Positions 13,065-24,213 of a stretch of 64,000 bases of DNA are shown here, piece after piece. This DNA comes from Neurospora tetraspora (lineage: Eukaryota; Ascomycota; Sordariomycetes; Sordariales; Sordariaceae): the NCBI RefSeq assembly GCF_033439725.1, contig NW_026944384.1, positions 2,666,001-2,730,000 on the forward strand, read 5' to 3'. The position numbers were made by a program, and so were the translations under genes. Below the pieces are notes generated by a model. That model worked only from the letters and a program-made list of their open reading frames with translations. It did not search any database and had not been told where the DNA came from. Each line of letters starts with the position of its first letter. Position 1 is the first letter of the stretch.

Positions 13065-14343
13065 TCAAGCGCTGAAAGCAGTAACGTAGTACTGTTATCC
13101 AAAGGACGGGAGTGTGTCAGTAACCACCAGACTTCCAGAATCAAAAGGGGGTGCAACAGAAAGAAGAAGAAAAAACTCACAGTAACAACATCCTCCCCAT
13201 CCTCCCCTCCCCGGCTCCCCGCCCCCACCCCCGGAAAATCATTACCATCCCCCCTCCTCATATAAACATACAAAATCAGCGCATGCTCGTGCGTAAAGCA
13301 CGCAATCACCCTGCTCCCCTCCAGCCTGCCCACACTTAGCACCCGACTCCAATCCTTCCCGTCCACCCTGACCGTCGCCCACTTGTCCGGCCCGGCCTCT
13401 TTATACAAAGTGCTCGGATGCTCCTCAATCGGCACCGGCAGCACCGCCGGGTCCAGCTCCGGGTTCTCGAGGCAGCCGTCCCAGACACTTGTAATGTCCA
13501 GGGTGTCGGCTATCAGCCTGAGTCGGAGGGAGCCGTGCATGTTGGCTGAGAGTTCCAGTTTTGGGTTCTGTGCTTCCCGCCTGTTGGCACTAGAAGAGGA
13601 GGAAGAGGCGGCGGTGGTGACGGCCAGCTTGGTGAACCGGTCCGAAATGGCTTTGAGTTGGAGTAAGGGAGGAAGCAGGATGTGCACGTCTGGCTCCCGC
13701 ACTTTCGGCTGCATGATGGTCTCGACCGTGTCCGGGTGCAGGACCCGCACGGGGATGTCTTGCGTGATGACCTTTTCGCGCTCGCGCTTCAGGCTTAGTT
13801 CGAGGGATTCTTGCGGGTAGAGGGAGTTGTTTTCGGAAAAGGGGTCGTTGTCGTCGTTGTAGCTGTCCATTCGGTCGTCATTGTTGCTGTTCTTGTTTCG
13901 ACGGGCGGCGGATGGAGCGTCCTTGGTCATGGCGTGGATGGTCATGGAGAGCATGGGGATGCCGTCGCGTTTAGTGAGGCGGAGGCTGGCGTGGTTGCTG
14001 TTGAGGGCGGATTTGAGAGCTCGCTGGAGCGGGCCGAGGGGAAGCTCGAGGTTGATGGTGTTGTTGGCTTCGGCGGATTGGATGTGGTAGCTGTCGAAGA
14101 TGGTGTCGACGGAGAGGGAGGCCCACACCTGCGACCCGGTGTCGGGGATGACGGTGAACCTAACTGTGTCATCGTCGAGCCGGACCCAGGCGATCTTTTC
14201 TAGAGCGTTGAGGGCGGCCACGAGTTCTGGGTGGAAAGGGCAGGTTAGAACCAGGAGAAGGAGATGTTGATGGAGGTAGGCAACTTGGGACAGGACTCAC
14301 TGGAGAAGGTACGGATATTTCTGAGTTCTGTTTTGAAGCGCAT
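13065..14343 (-). CDS. HUS1: Checkpoint clamp subunit Hus1
   Basis: Subunit of the Rad9-Hus1-Rad1 (9-1-1) ring, a PCNA-like clamp loaded at damaged DNA to activate the ATR-type checkpoint kinase. Three exons: 14301-14343, 13181-14226 and 13065-13091, giving 371 residues. The N-terminus reads MRFKTELRNIRTFSKLVAAL, matching the start of the Hus1 family. Exon 2 contains ALEKIAWVRL and INLELPLGPLQRALKSA, the first-domain clamp fold. An N/D-rich insert lies at roughly residues 120-150. The last exon encodes only YYVTAFSA and stop; this short hydrophobic beta strand is expected at the Hus1 C-terminus. The introns are 74 bp (GTGAGT...CCCAG) and 89 bp (GTGAGT...AACAG). Intron 2 lacks an in-frame stop at its start, so read-through would add a nonsense tail. 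Confidence 0.9.
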
Positions 14344-14808
14344 CTTTCCGGCACTCTATAACCACGACAATCCGACTCAATGATAAGGAATATGATTCGA
14401 GTGATAATAGATGACAGAGTAAACCAAGCAACAAAGATCCGGACGCGTCGCGTAAATTGATGAAGTTGAAGTTGGATGCCATTACGGAAGGTGGGGATTT
14501 GATCACCAACCAAGAGCCCTGCTAGCGCGGGGTTACCGCCTGTAGCACCCCTGTATAGTGCCCCTGACCCCGGCTTTAGCTCCGCAAATCCAAGGCTCCA
14601 ATCGTACCTGCCTGCTATAACGTCACCACTAAATGTACACAATTCTACTTCAACGGAAGAGAAGACAAGTGCACCCACAACATCCCCGATGAGCCTGGGT
14701 ACAGTATAGTAGAAAGAAAATGTACTCCCGTCCCAGGCCAAGGTATGACATCCCTAGATGAGCATCGAAATTGGCGATTGAAGACTTCCCTCTACAGACA
14801 AGACTGGC
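14344..14808. other. Intergenic between RING gene and Hus1
   Basis: These 465 bp separate two leftward genes and must hold the RING gene 3' end and the Hus1 promoter. Open frames here are short and show no recognisable protein. Confidence 0.5.
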
Positions 14809-15630
14809 TCAGGCCTTACTTGTAGCCAGATTTGTCAAGGCCTGCCTATTCCACCACCACTCCCACTCATAATCCCTCGCGGCATTCCAGTTGTCGAATC
14901 GAGTCTCGGGGAATCGGGCGATGGCGTACTCTGACTCTGGATCGCTCCACCTGTCTATCGCTAGTGGTGAACTGAAGATCTTCTTTAACAGAAGCTTCCA
15001 TTTCGACGTGCGCTGTCGTTTCCTGCCGTGCCTCGCGGCCACCGCTCTATGCCCCCTAGCAATCATCTCGGTACAAAACGCACAGTTGTACTGCATGGAT
15101 CTCGAGGCGAGGGCTCGGATCGTCTCTCTGTTGACCTTGGCGGCGTTACGGCCCTCGGTGACGAACAAGGCGGGTAGAACCGGATGTCCACAGCCGTGGA
15201 CGAGCGAGTATCGGCAGATGGGGCATTGTGGTCGGTCGTAGGCCACCATCTGGATGTAGTGCTTGATGCAGTGGCTCCCAAACAGGTGTCCGCACGGCAG
15301 AACACTCCACGTCTCGACGATGCCTTCTGAGCTGGGAGAGCCCATCTCTTCGTGGCAGATGGGGCACATCTTGTCTGCGGCATCTTCCTCTTCGGATTGC
15401 TGCTCGACCTGCTCCTCCTTGACTTTCTCGGTCCAGCCGCTGTTCTTGCCTTTCGAGGCGAGTGGTTTGGGGGAGGCAGCCAGGGCCCTGTGATCGAATA
15501 GTACTCGGCTCATGATGGCGTCGCGGATTGCTTCGGATAAGGTGTAAAGCTGGGAGAAGATCCAGAGAGATATAGCTATAAGAACTCTGAAGGGAGGTTC
15601 AGCCAAGTGAAGGAAGATGAATTCGAACAT
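14809..15630 (-). CDS. RING finger protein, probable membrane-anchored E3 ubiquitin ligase
   Basis: Single-exon, 273 residues. An N-terminal hydrophobic stretch (about residues 14-30, FRVLIAISLWIFSQLYT) could be a membrane anchor. The RING lies at about 89-139: CPIC at 89-92, CGH at 113-115, HC at 120-121 and CPIC at 136-139. After CGH the usual Cys three residues on is a Gly (CGHLFGSHC), a variant I recall from other fungal RING proteins, so one zinc is probably held by a neighbouring His or Cys. A further Cys pair (CAFC) and a basic RHGRKRQRTSKWK patch follow. RING proteins usually recruit E2 enzymes; substrate and compartment are unknown. I recognise no named orthologue. It lies upstream of Hus1 on the same strand, but the two need not be related. 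Confidence 0.8.
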   Translation of the reverse strand: MFEFIFLHLAEPPFRVLIAISLWIFSQLYTLSEAIRDAIMSRVLFDHRALAASPKPLASKGKNSGWTEKVKEEQVEQQSEEEDAADKMCPICHEEMGSPSSEGIVETWSVLPCGHLFGSHCIKHYIQMVAYDRPQCPICRYSLVHGCGHPVLPALFVTEGRNAAKVNRETIRALASRSMQYNCAFCTEMIARGHRAVAARHGRKRQRTSKWKLLLKKIFSSPLAIDRWSDPESEYAIARFPETRFDNWNAARDYEWEWWWNRQALTNLATSKA

Positions 15631-17232
15631 TTGGTGTAACGATATGACACCAACAAGATAAGGTTGGTTGGTTGGGGGCAGGGGTCAGATGTCAAGGTTC
15701 TATCAGAATGTCTCGCTGAGGTGGGCGTTGGCACGCGCATAGGAGGCTGAAAAGGGTGGGCAACAAGGTCACCTCAACAAGACAAGGAGAAACAGGCAGG
15801 CCAATCTGAAGCAATGTGGCAAAGATGGTTGTTGTGGCTAACAAGACGAATCGTGAAGGTGTCTGGGGATGAACCAAACATTTCAATAGAAAAGTTGTAT
15901 TTCTTACCTCGGGCAATGACCTCAGTTTCCCTCCGATGTTCTCTATTGCAGCCGGCTCGTCTCCGTCAGTATGAAAAGTATCAGAAGGAGTTCAAGTGTC
16001 GAGTTCGTGACACCGAATCTACGTCAAGGCCGGCGATGCTCGGCGTCCCGACTGCCTCGTTGTGGAAAAGGACAAGAAGAAGAGTGCTCAAAGAATGACG
16101 GGAGTAGTACTGATGTATGTCGAGAGTGTACGTGTGGTTGAGTGCAGTTTACCTTACAGCCTACCAATGAGATGGTGTGATTGAAGGTGCATAACCCGGG
16201 CAATGAGCAGGAGGAAGATTTTGAAATCCTTGTTCTCTGTCGTGCTCGAAACCACAAGGCTTGGGTCAGTCGTTCACATTTGGGTCGGCAACCACCAAAA
16301 CAAACCCCAGATTCAGCCAATCAAACAATCCAGAACCATCAGCATGATCAAGCCAGCCCGAACTGCTGGGCATCCGAAAAGTCAGAAAGCCCATCCCACG
16401 TGCTGTGATAGAGATAAGCATAATCCTTCGAGGTTGATATCTTGGTAGCCTTCTGAAATCTTTCATCTCATCATCCTAGACGATGGTATGCGACGAGTCC
16501 CACATGCCCAAAGTCGGTACGACCTCATCCCTATTACGACCTTGCATCAAATGATCCCTAAGATGCAGCGAGATATCAACGACCCCTCCATGACGGAAAT
16601 ATGTCAACGACCCCTCATGACGGAAAGATAAAGTAAACAAGAGCCGCGATAGTGTCATGGTATTGTGTTATCAACGTGTTTTTATACATGCGGAAAACAA
16701 CTCGAACTCCGTCGGTCTCCCTTGCACATGTTCCTGACATAGGTATTAGCTACCAACGATGAGGCACTGGTCCCAACACTGAAATATGCTTGCTCGAGAA
16801 CCAAAACAGGCATCTCCGATGACTTGTCTTGCCAGGGTTTTTGTTGACAAGGCCTGGAAATGGGCCCTTACCTGAGAAGAACAGCTTGCTGAATCATACG
16901 AAAGAACTTGAAAAATGGAACAAGTGCATCTGCGAGATAAGATGGGGAGGTGAACTTATACACACCAAGTTTCAGTGGGGCCTTTGGTCCACAGTGGAGC
17001 CCTTGTTTTACTGTGACGGCCGTGCCCCACTTCTCTTTCGGGCGTGTCTTGGCGAGCAGTGGCCCAAAGGACAAAGCCAAGATCATAATTACGCGACCAA
17101 CTTCAACCCCGACAACTTCAACATCACTTTCTTCGCTATCACCCATCCCACTGCCTGGGACACGAACCAACTAGCCGACACTTTGTCGGCAAATCCCAAA
17201 CGCTTTAAACCGCCGATCCGTGCCACTTCACC
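15631..17232. promoter_or_regulatory. Divergent intergenic region, RING gene / ESS2
   Basis: 1.6 kb between two start codons. ORFs are short, overlap on both strands and show no family resemblance. The direct repeat CAACGACCCCTC(C)ATGACGGAAA occurs twice near 16578-16626. No other structure is evident. Confidence 0.45.
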
Positions 17233-18615
17233 ATGGCTTCTGAGCCGCCGACGTCGACGGCGCTCGTCCGCAAGAGGACCGACACCGAGTTGATGCCACC
17301 GCCGCCCCCTGCGAAAAAGATCAAACGACCAAAGAGAGTCATCGACGAAGACAGCTATACCGATGCGCTATCGCACATTATTGCCCGCGACTTCTTCCCA
17401 GGTCTACAACAAGCAGAGTCACAGAGAGAGTACTTGGACGCCCTAGAATCAAAGGACCCAGAATGGATTTCGAGCGCCACCCAGCGTCTGCAGCAAGCCA
17501 TGACCCCCGGCCGGCATCAGACACCTAACCGCCCATTCCATTCCGCGTCCTCAGGCCCTGGTTCCGAAACGCCCATGGGCTACGCTGGCGACACCCCGAT
17601 GAGTACGGTATCCTCGAGAACCGTGCAGGAAAAGAGCAAGCTCGACACGAACATGAGCCTAGGCGCATTCCAGGCAAAATACACCAGCGAGGACAACGAG
17701 AGTTTCTACAAGTTACTGGATAAGCAGAACCAGAAGAGGGCGGAAAAGCACGCTTGGCTGTGGAACGGGAACAAGTTACCTTCGAAGCAACAACTCAAGC
17801 AAAGGGAGGTGGAACAGAAGCTTCTCGAGAGCGGGAAGAGTCTGATTGATGATGGGTTCAAGAAGGACCGCCTGGCGATCAAGAGCAAGGACGACGACCG
17901 ACCAGCTGCCCCGGCGCATTGGAAAGCAAAACCGAACAACGAACTGATGTTTGCACCGGAAGGTGTGGACGGGCTGTTGGAGACGCCGGCCGAGCGAGCG
18001 CAAAGAGAATCACGAGCCGAGCCGAAGAGGATCATTTACGAAAATACGAGAGTCCCCCAACCCTATGTGCCTCCAGAAGATAACCGAACAAGGGCTTCAT
18101 CACCGTCACTCTCGGATATTAGGAATGTGATCGCGGGCAATCGACGTGCTTGCGATACGGAAACCAGCGTCGGAGGAGGTGGCGAGACACCGCGGATCAA
18201 CGGTTATGCCTTTGTTGATGACGAAGAACCAGAGCCTTCACGGAGATCGTCCAAAACACCACTCCCGGTTATCGATCTTGGTCCAGGTGATGCAACACCA
18301 AACCCGTTCCACCTTCAGGAGCAGAGAAAGAAGGAAGCGCTGCATCATCGTATGGTGGAGCGGATATCACAGTCCAAAAGAACGTCTGCGAAACTGGGAC
18401 TGACTGGAAAGGTGGACCGTACACCTGTGCCGACATTCCCGAGTAGTCCCCGGGTTTCGGGCGGGTTGACGCCGGCTGCCCAAAGGTTATGGAGCAAGAT
18501 TGGTAGCTCGGGGGGCAGGACTCCCAGCTCACCATTTAGTGGTGAGATTACGAGGACACCCAGAGCTGCTACGCCGAAAGTCAAGACATCTGGTTTGCGG
18601 AATCCGATGAAGTAA
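17233..18615 (+). CDS. ESS2: Splicing factor ESS-2 / DGCR14 family
   Basis: Nuclear protein of the DGCR14 (Es2; Bis1 in fission yeast) family, found in late spliceosome complexes. Single exon, 460 residues, starting in a CACCATGGCT context. Family hallmarks are the early block VIDEDSYTDALSHIIARDFF (about residues 36-55), an ESKDPEWISSATQRLQQAM segment, the central YAFVDDEEPEP block, and the C-terminal NPFHLQEQRKKEALHHRMVE helix followed by PRVSGGLTPAAQRLWSKI. The N-terminus carries a basic KKIKRPKR stretch that could act as a nuclear signal. The length is in the usual family range. Much of the middle is Lys/Glu-rich and probably helical or disordered. Confidence 0.9.
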   Translation: MASEPPTSTALVRKRTDTELMPPPPPAKKIKRPKRVIDEDSYTDALSHIIARDFFPGLQQAESQREYLDALESKDPEWISSATQRLQQAMTPGRHQTPNRPFHSASSGPGSETPMGYAGDTPMSTVSSRTVQEKSKLDTNMSLGAFQAKYTSEDNESFYKLLDKQNQKRAEKHAWLWNGNKLPSKQQLKQREVEQKLLESGKSLIDDGFKKDRLAIKSKDDDRPAAPAHWKAKPNNELMFAPEGVDGLLETPAERAQRESRAEPKRIIYENTRVPQPYVPPEDNRTRASSPSLSDIRNVIAGNRRACDTETSVGGGGETPRINGYAFVDDEEPEPSRRSSKTPLPVIDLGPGDATPNPFHLQEQRKKEALHHRMVERISQSKRTSAKLGLTGKVDRTPVPTFPSSPRVSGGLTPAAQRLWSKIGSSGGRTPSSPFSGEITRTPRAATPKVKTSGLRNPMK

Positions 18616-19313
18616 ACGAATGTGGGGCAAGAATAGTCGGATAAAAGGATGAACGGAGGAGCGAGTTTTCTTAAGCAATATGATACCCAGACGACATGAG
18701 CGTCACACATGGAAGTTTGAGATTAGGTACTTGGGAGAAACATGACGGTTGGTAAGCCGGATAGATAGATGATGGTGTATGATTTTTAGGACAAATTTAT
18801 CAGCGAAATTTCTGGATATCAACCAAGTCGATAGTAGTCTAGGTTGTAAGTCTACGTTGTACGTAATGTTTACACCCAGGTTGTTGTCGATGAGTGGATG
18901 GTGAAAGATCAGAGGAACATGAGGTTGAATATTGAGGATGGGTAAGGGTTACATTACCAAGTTTCCGGGTCGATACCACGCTAGCAGGGGCCCCTGGACT
19001 GTTCTCACGATGCCGAGCCGGGTCCAAAAATTTGCGGCTCGACTTCGGCAGCGGCGTCCCTTCGGTCACTTCACAAGTCACTTCAGCGCCCATCGTCCGC
19101 TATCTCCGGCACTTCATCCACTCACTGTCACTGTATTTCTCCATACTCAACCCTCACTCATTACCTCTACCTAGCTCCACCGGATTGGATGAGATGGGAT
19201 GCGAATGAGAGTGAAACGTATCATCCCATAATAGCCGACTAATACCTCACTCATCCTTCCTTTCGTTGTTCTTTTCAACTACGTCATTGGTCTTGTCACA
19301 ATCCGTTCAAAAT
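18616..19313. other. Intergenic: ESS2 3' region and COQ8 promoter
   Basis: About 700 bp between two rightward genes, without coding signal. The open frame of the next gene extends about 48 bp further upstream, but only through a TTG codon, so I treat that part as leader. Confidence 0.5.
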
Positions 19314-21629
19314 ATGAGGTTCACCGACTTGCTCGTAGACCTGGCCGCCGTGGCTAGTGCCTCCCGCTCCGTTGCCGGCAAACACGTTGCACTCCGGGCC
19401 AGCCAGATCGACAGATACAGTAAGACGAGTAGTATTGCCAACATTGCCAAGGATCTTGGGAAGAGCAAGCAACAGCAGCAGCAGCAACATTACCAACAAC
19501 AGACACCGGAGGCACAACAGCAGGAGCAGAGACAGCAGGATGTGGTTCAAAGTCAAAGTCAACAAACAGAACAGGGGGTGCGGGTTGAGGAGGTTAAGGT
19601 GAAGGAAGAGGTGCCGGTTCAGCAACATTCAGCGCCGGTTGCTGCTCAGCCCGAGATTCCCCCATCACCACCGGTATCCGAGGCCAAGGCGACTGCCGCT
19701 GCGCCAGAGTCTCAGAAGTCGGCACCCAAGCCATTCACTCCTGCGCCATGGGCAGACAGGAAACCCCTTCCGCAACCCAGCCCCTTCCCCAAGCCACCAA
19801 GAATCGGCGCCAAGAGCATAATACCGGGAATACCAGCCGACCTGGCAGCGCTCAAGGGCGGGGCCAATGTTGGAGAGGCCGATGTCGATCTCAGCAGCAT
19901 TTTCATGACGGACAAGGGTTCCAAGATTTTGGAGGAGTTAAACAAGGAGCCTACGGTTCCCGCTGTTGAGGCCACCCCTAAGCCGGTTCCTGCCGTTGTT
20001 CCGGAACCTAAGACGACCGAGGTTGAGGTCAAGGCAGAGGAGGAAGTCCAGGTCACTCAGAAACCAGTAGAGCAGGAATCAGTCCAGGAGGCTGTTGAAG
20101 AGGTCGAACAGCCCAAAGTGGAAGAGAAGTCAACTCCGGTCCCGGAAACCCCGGCGAGCACGCCAGCTCCTCCCCCGGCTGCCGTAAAGGCTACACCACA
20201 AGAAACAAAGACAACCAACCTATCGCAAGAGGATGCAGACTTGGTTGCCGAGCTTACAGGGTCACCTCTCCCAGCCTCTACCCGCCATGAACTCCGCGAG
20301 TCCAAGGTGCCCGCCTCCCGCATCAGCAGACTCTGGAACTACGGCGGACTCGCCGCCGGCATGATGGCCGGCGCCATCGGCGAAGGTTTCAGCCGAGCCA
20401 TCGGCGGCGGCAGCTCCGGTTCCGTCATGCTCAGCCCGGGCAACGTCGAGCGGCTGGTCTCCCGTCTTTCCCGCATGCGCGGCGCCGCCCTCAAGCTAGG
20501 CCAGATGATGTCGATCCAAGACTCCAAGATGCTCCCGCCGACGATCCAGGAGGTCTTCCAGCGGGTGCAGGACCGGGCCGACTACATGCCGGCCTGGCAG
20601 CGCGACCGGGTTCTGGTCTCCAACCTCGGCGCCGACTGGCGCTCCTTGTTTTCCGAGTTCGAAGAGAAACCCATCGCGGCCGCCTCCATCGGCCAGGTCC
20701 ACCGCGCCACGCTCAAGTCCAACGGCGCCCGCGTCGCCGTCAAGATCCAGTTCCCCGGCGTCGCAGACTCCATCAACTCGGACCTCGACAACCTCGCCAT
20801 CCTGCTGGCCGCCACCAAGCTTCTCCCAAAAGGCTTGTATCTGAACAAGACCATCGACAACGCGCGCACCGAGCTGGCGTGGGAGTGCGATTATCTGAGG
20901 GAAGCCGAGTGCGGCGCCCGTTATCGGGAACTCCTCGCCGCCGGCGGGCAAGAAGACAAGGTCTTCGCCGTCCCGCACATTTACCCGGAAGCCTCGGGCA
21001 AGCAAGTCCTCACCATGGAGTGGATGGACGGCGTGGGCGTCACGCGCGTCAAGGACTTTTCGCAGGAACATAAGGACTGGATCGGCACCCAGATCCTCCG
21101 GCTCTGCCTGCGCGAGATCACCGAGTTCAAGTTCATGCAGACGGATCCCAACTGGACCAATTTCTTGTACAACCCTGCCATGAACCGGCTGGAGCTGCTC
21201 GATTTCGGCGCTAGCCGAGAATACCCGGAGGAATTCATCTCGCTTTATGTCCGCCTCCTGGAGGCGGCTTCGCGGGGTGATCGCCCCGCGGTGAAATCCC
21301 TTTCGGAAGAGCTGGGGTATCTGACGGGCCATGAGAGTAGAGCCATGTTGGAGGCGCATATTACTAGTGTTGTTACGCTGGCTGAGCCGTTCCTGCAGAG
21401 TGCGCCCGAGGTGTATGACTTTAGGGATCAGACGATTACGGAGAGGGTGAAGGAGCAGATCCCCGTCATGATTCATGAACGGTTGGCGCCGCCGCCGGAG
21501 GAGACGTATAGTTTGCATAGGAAGCTCAGTGGGGCGTTTTTGTTGTGTGCGAGGTTGGGGAGTAGGGTCAGGTGTAGGGAGATGTTTGAGAAGGCGTTGG
21601 AGAAGACGGAGTATTTTGGGGGGAAGTAG
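19314..21629 (+). CDS. COQ8: COQ8/ABC1 (ADCK) family atypical kinase, coenzyme Q biosynthesis
   Basis: UbiB-family atypical kinase/ATPase, required in the mitochondrial matrix face for assembly of the coenzyme Q complex. Single exon, 771 residues from ATG 19314 ([10 protein letters not shown]). Visible signatures are KLGQ at about 394-397 (KxGQ motif of the family's N-terminal extension), the Ala-rich loop AAASIGQVH at about 455-463 in place of a glycine-rich loop, the [12 protein letters not shown] segment, the metal-site Asn in DPNWTNF (611-617) and the DFG at about 630. Between the first 45 residues and the kinase part lie roughly 280 residues of low-complexity sequence: a poly-Gln stretch, then Glu/Val/Pro/Ala-rich repeats. 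This makes it much longer than yeast Coq8 (501 aa). The N-terminus is plausible as a mitochondrial presequence. Codon usage of the kinase half is strongly GC-ending. Confidence 0.93.
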   Translation: MRFTDLLVDLAAVASASRSVAGKHVALRASQIDRYSKTSSIANIAKDLGKSKQQQQQQHYQQQTPEAQQQEQRQQDVVQSQSQQTEQGVRVEEVKVKEEVPVQQHSAPVAAQPEIPPSPPVSEAKATAAAPESQKSAPKPFTPAPWADRKPLPQPSPFPKPPRIGAKSIIPGIPADLAALKGGANVGEADVDLSSIFMTDKGSKILEELNKEPTVPAVEATPKPVPAVVPEPKTTEVEVKAEEEVQVTQKPVEQESVQEAVEEVEQPKVEEKSTPVPETPASTPAPPPAAVKATPQETKTTNLSQEDADLVAELTGSPLPASTRHELRESKVPASRISRLWNYGGLAAGMMAGAIGEGFSRAIGGGSSGSVMLSPGNVERLVSRLSRMRGAALKLGQMMSIQDSKMLPPTIQEVFQRVQDRADYMPAWQRDRVLVSNLGADWRSLFSEFEEKPIAAASIGQVHRATLKSNGARVAVKIQFPGVADSINSDLDNLAILLAATKLLPKGLYLNKTIDNARTELAWECDYLREAECGARYRELLAAGGQEDKVFAVPHIYPEASGKQVLTMEWMDGVGVTRVKDFSQEHKDWIGTQILRLCLREITEFKFMQTDPNWTNFLYNPAMNRLELLDFGASREYPEEFISLYVRLLEAASRGDRPAVKSLSEELGYLTGHESRAMLEAHITSVVTLAEPFLQSAPEVYDFRDQTITERVKEQIPVMIHERLAPPPEETYSLHRKLSGAFLLCARLGSRVRCREMFEKALEKTEYFGGK

Positions 21630-21982
21630 GGAGTGAGTGAGGTGTATGATATATGTAGTGGGTGGGAGTTTGGTGGGGATAGATTTGGTGGGTTACCTTA
21701 GACAAGAGTTTCTAAAGTGTTTCTTTCTTCTTCCATGTATGTACATCTCGGCCACATGTTCCTTGTTAGAGGGAATCTACCGAGCACTATCACATCAAAA
21801 AGCATAGCCAGCACCTGTGGGGTGATTTGTACAATAGATAGATGTAAATATTACCATCCCCAAATTTTTGCAAGCCCTTTTTACCTGACCATGACATGTC
21901 CCAACAAGAATACATACCTCTTCGGAGGCCCCAGTAACCTTAAAATAACACCCCCGAGAAATCCACCCACCCTACCTACCCT
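21630..21982. other. Convergent 3' region, COQ8 / RRP36
   Basis: About 350 bp between two stop codons of converging genes. It should hold both 3' UTRs; I see no other feature. Confidence 0.5.
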
Positions 21983-23056
21983 TTACCTATCCTCAGCCGT
22001 CCGTCTCGCCAACGGCAACGCCTTCTTCTCCTTACCCGCAATCTTCTTCCTCTTGCGCTCAATCGCCTTATCGACCTGGCTCTTCTTCATGCTCGCAAAC
22101 TGCTCCACAAGCAGCTGCTTCTTCTGCTCTGACTTCTTCAGGTAGAAGGGCGTCTTGCCCTGCTTGATGAGCTCCTTCTCCTTCTTCTTGTGCTCCGACA
22201 ACAGCTCGCGCTCCTTATCCTTGCGGACGCGCGCCTTCTTCTTGCTCTCCATCGACAGCAGCGCCCGCTGCAGCTGCTCCTTTTCCTTGGCATCTTTCGT
22301 CTTCTTGATCGCCATCCGCAGCTGCTTCATCTCGTCCTCCTGGTAGTCGTCCAGGAACGAGTAGGCTTTGCGCGCCTTGATCTCGTCTACTACGCCCTTG
22401 CTGCCGCCGGAGCTGCCGCCACCGATTCCGGGCGGGGCGAAACGGGGGTCCCGCGATTTGGGCTTGGCGGGCTCGCTGTTGTTGGCGAGGAAGTCGCGAC
22501 GCCGAGAGACGGGCTTTTTGGAGGTCATCTCGACGGGCGCGTGCTTGGAGGTCCGGTGGTGCTTCTCGGCTTTGGCTTTCATGCCCTTTTCGATCTCGGT
22601 CTTCCAGTTGGGCTCTTCTTTCTCTTCGTCGTCGGAGGACTCCTCGTCGCCACCCTTACTCTTCTTCTTTTTCTTCAGTGCGCCGAGAGAGGCCTGGGCT
22701 CGGGCGAGGGCACCGAATGAGAGTTGCGAGGCATCGATGCCGGCGCCGCCGTGCTCTGAGGGTGCATCGGACTCCTGTTATGGAGGTTAGTCAAAGGCCT
22801 GAACTTTTAGTTTCTTTTCAAGATTTCTTTCGATTTTTCTTACATCGTCACTGCCTGCTTCACTGCCCTCCTCGATCTCTTCATCCTCCTCCTCGGTGTC
22901 GCTGCCTGTGTGGAAGCCGCCACCCTCTTCCTCACTGGGGGCCTCATCTGAGCTCCCCTCCACATCCGAGTCGGGCTCGGCTTCAAATCTCGGGCGAACA
23001 CGTCTCTGGAGCTTAGCACCCAGCGTAGGGGGAGCTTTCCGCTTAACCGCAGGCAT
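21983..23056 (-). CDS. RRP36: rRNA biogenesis protein RRP36
   Basis: Nucleolar component of the 90S pre-ribosome needed for early 18S rRNA processing. Two exons: 22844-23056 (71 codons, phase 0) and 21983-22774, with a 69-bp intron (GTAAGA donor, TAACAG acceptor); 334 residues. The first exon is basic then very acidic (EEDEEIEEG). The second opens with a short acidic linker and the family block IDASQLSFGALARAQASL, then SKHAPVEMTSKKPVSRRR, a KSRDPRF motif, the RKAYSFLDDYQ segment, and a long Lys/Glu/Arg-rich coiled coil ending in a KRKKIAGKEKK basic tail. That order is diagnostic of RRP36. It diverges from the HAD-domain gene. Confidence 0.92.
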
Positions 23057-23575
23057 TTTGTGCTCTTTTGTGGGTCGAAAATTTCGTCCTTTATAAGTTT
23101 TATCCTTCCTCTTCTTGCGGTGACAACTTTCGTCGTTATAGGTTTGATTTAATGTGGGGACAATGTCTTGACCGCGCGAACAACAGCGGGTGAATAAGAG
23201 GTATGAGTGAAGTCAAATGGAAATGTGTAGTTGGTTGTCGATTTGGCGTTTTGAGTTCTGCCGCCTGCAAGTGAAGCTACATAGCCCCACTTTTATGCCC
23301 GCGCACAAAATGTGATTGGCTAAAAATTTAACCAAAATTTACCCTTCTCTGAAAAGCATGAGGCCGCAAACGCAACATCACTGCTTAGAAAAGTGCAACC
23401 ATCTCATTGAGCTACTTGGAGGTCGAGGAACACGGCTTATTGGATATTTATTATCGCAAATCCTCCCAAGAGCTGTGGCCTACAGCTGAACGCGAGCCGG
23501 GTCGACTCCAAGCCATTGGAGCCAAGTGGTCCGTAGCGGCACCTTTTACACCGGCCTCGCCTTTTCATCTCAAGA
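23057..23575. promoter_or_regulatory. Divergent promoter, RRP36 / HAD-domain gene, with RRPE-like element
   Basis: 519 bp between start codons. AAAAATTT at 23322-23329 matches the core of the RRPE element found upstream of ribosome-biogenesis genes in yeasts, a second AAAATTT-type word lies near 23079, and ATTGG (inverted CCAAT) is at about 23314. The elements are seen; their function here is inferred from RRP36 being a ribosome-biogenesis gene. Confidence 0.35.
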
Positions 23576-24128
23576 ATGATGAACAAATTACGAATATTCA
23601 ACACACCTGGTCGCTTCCGTCTCATACAGGGCTGTCGGCTGTTGCCTACCACGCCATTATCGCTTTACTTGCCTCAGAACAAAAATTTCAACGCAACCAA
23701 AACCTTCTTATCCAGCCAACCTTCGACGAGGTGCATTCACACGGCGAAAAACAGTTCCGAGGCGGATAAATTGTGCTCTGAGATTGGCATACAAAATCTG
23801 GCTGGGAAGGAAACAGCCAAAGCCAACGAGACATCATCACCAGGCCCCTCAGAACCGTCTCACCAGGCGACTGGAAAGCAGGACAGAGTGTCTTCCCCCA
23901 GACAGGGCGAAAGAGAGAACAAGAACGGGAACGGCAAGCAGGAGCAAAGGCAGGGTAAAAGGCAAGGCCAGCAGCAGGACAAACCTCAACAAACACGACA
24001 ACAACAGCCCCAAGACCAGCTTCAAGCACAAGCACACCAAACAGGGGACCAAATGTATCCCAATCACTTCGGCTATCAGCCGGGTTACCCGCCGATATGG
24101 CAGGGGGGGTTTGTTGAACAACAACAGC

Positions 24129-24213
<85 letters not shown>

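Noticed and set aside
19266-19313. Upstream extension of the COQ8 frame
   Set aside because: It would begin at TTG; the first ATG in frame is at 19314 and starts a sensible N-terminus.
20496-21518. 340-codon minus-strand ORF opposite the COQ8-family kinase
   Set aside because: Antisense shadow of a strongly GC-ending coding region; no domain, and the plus-strand frame is clearly COQ8.
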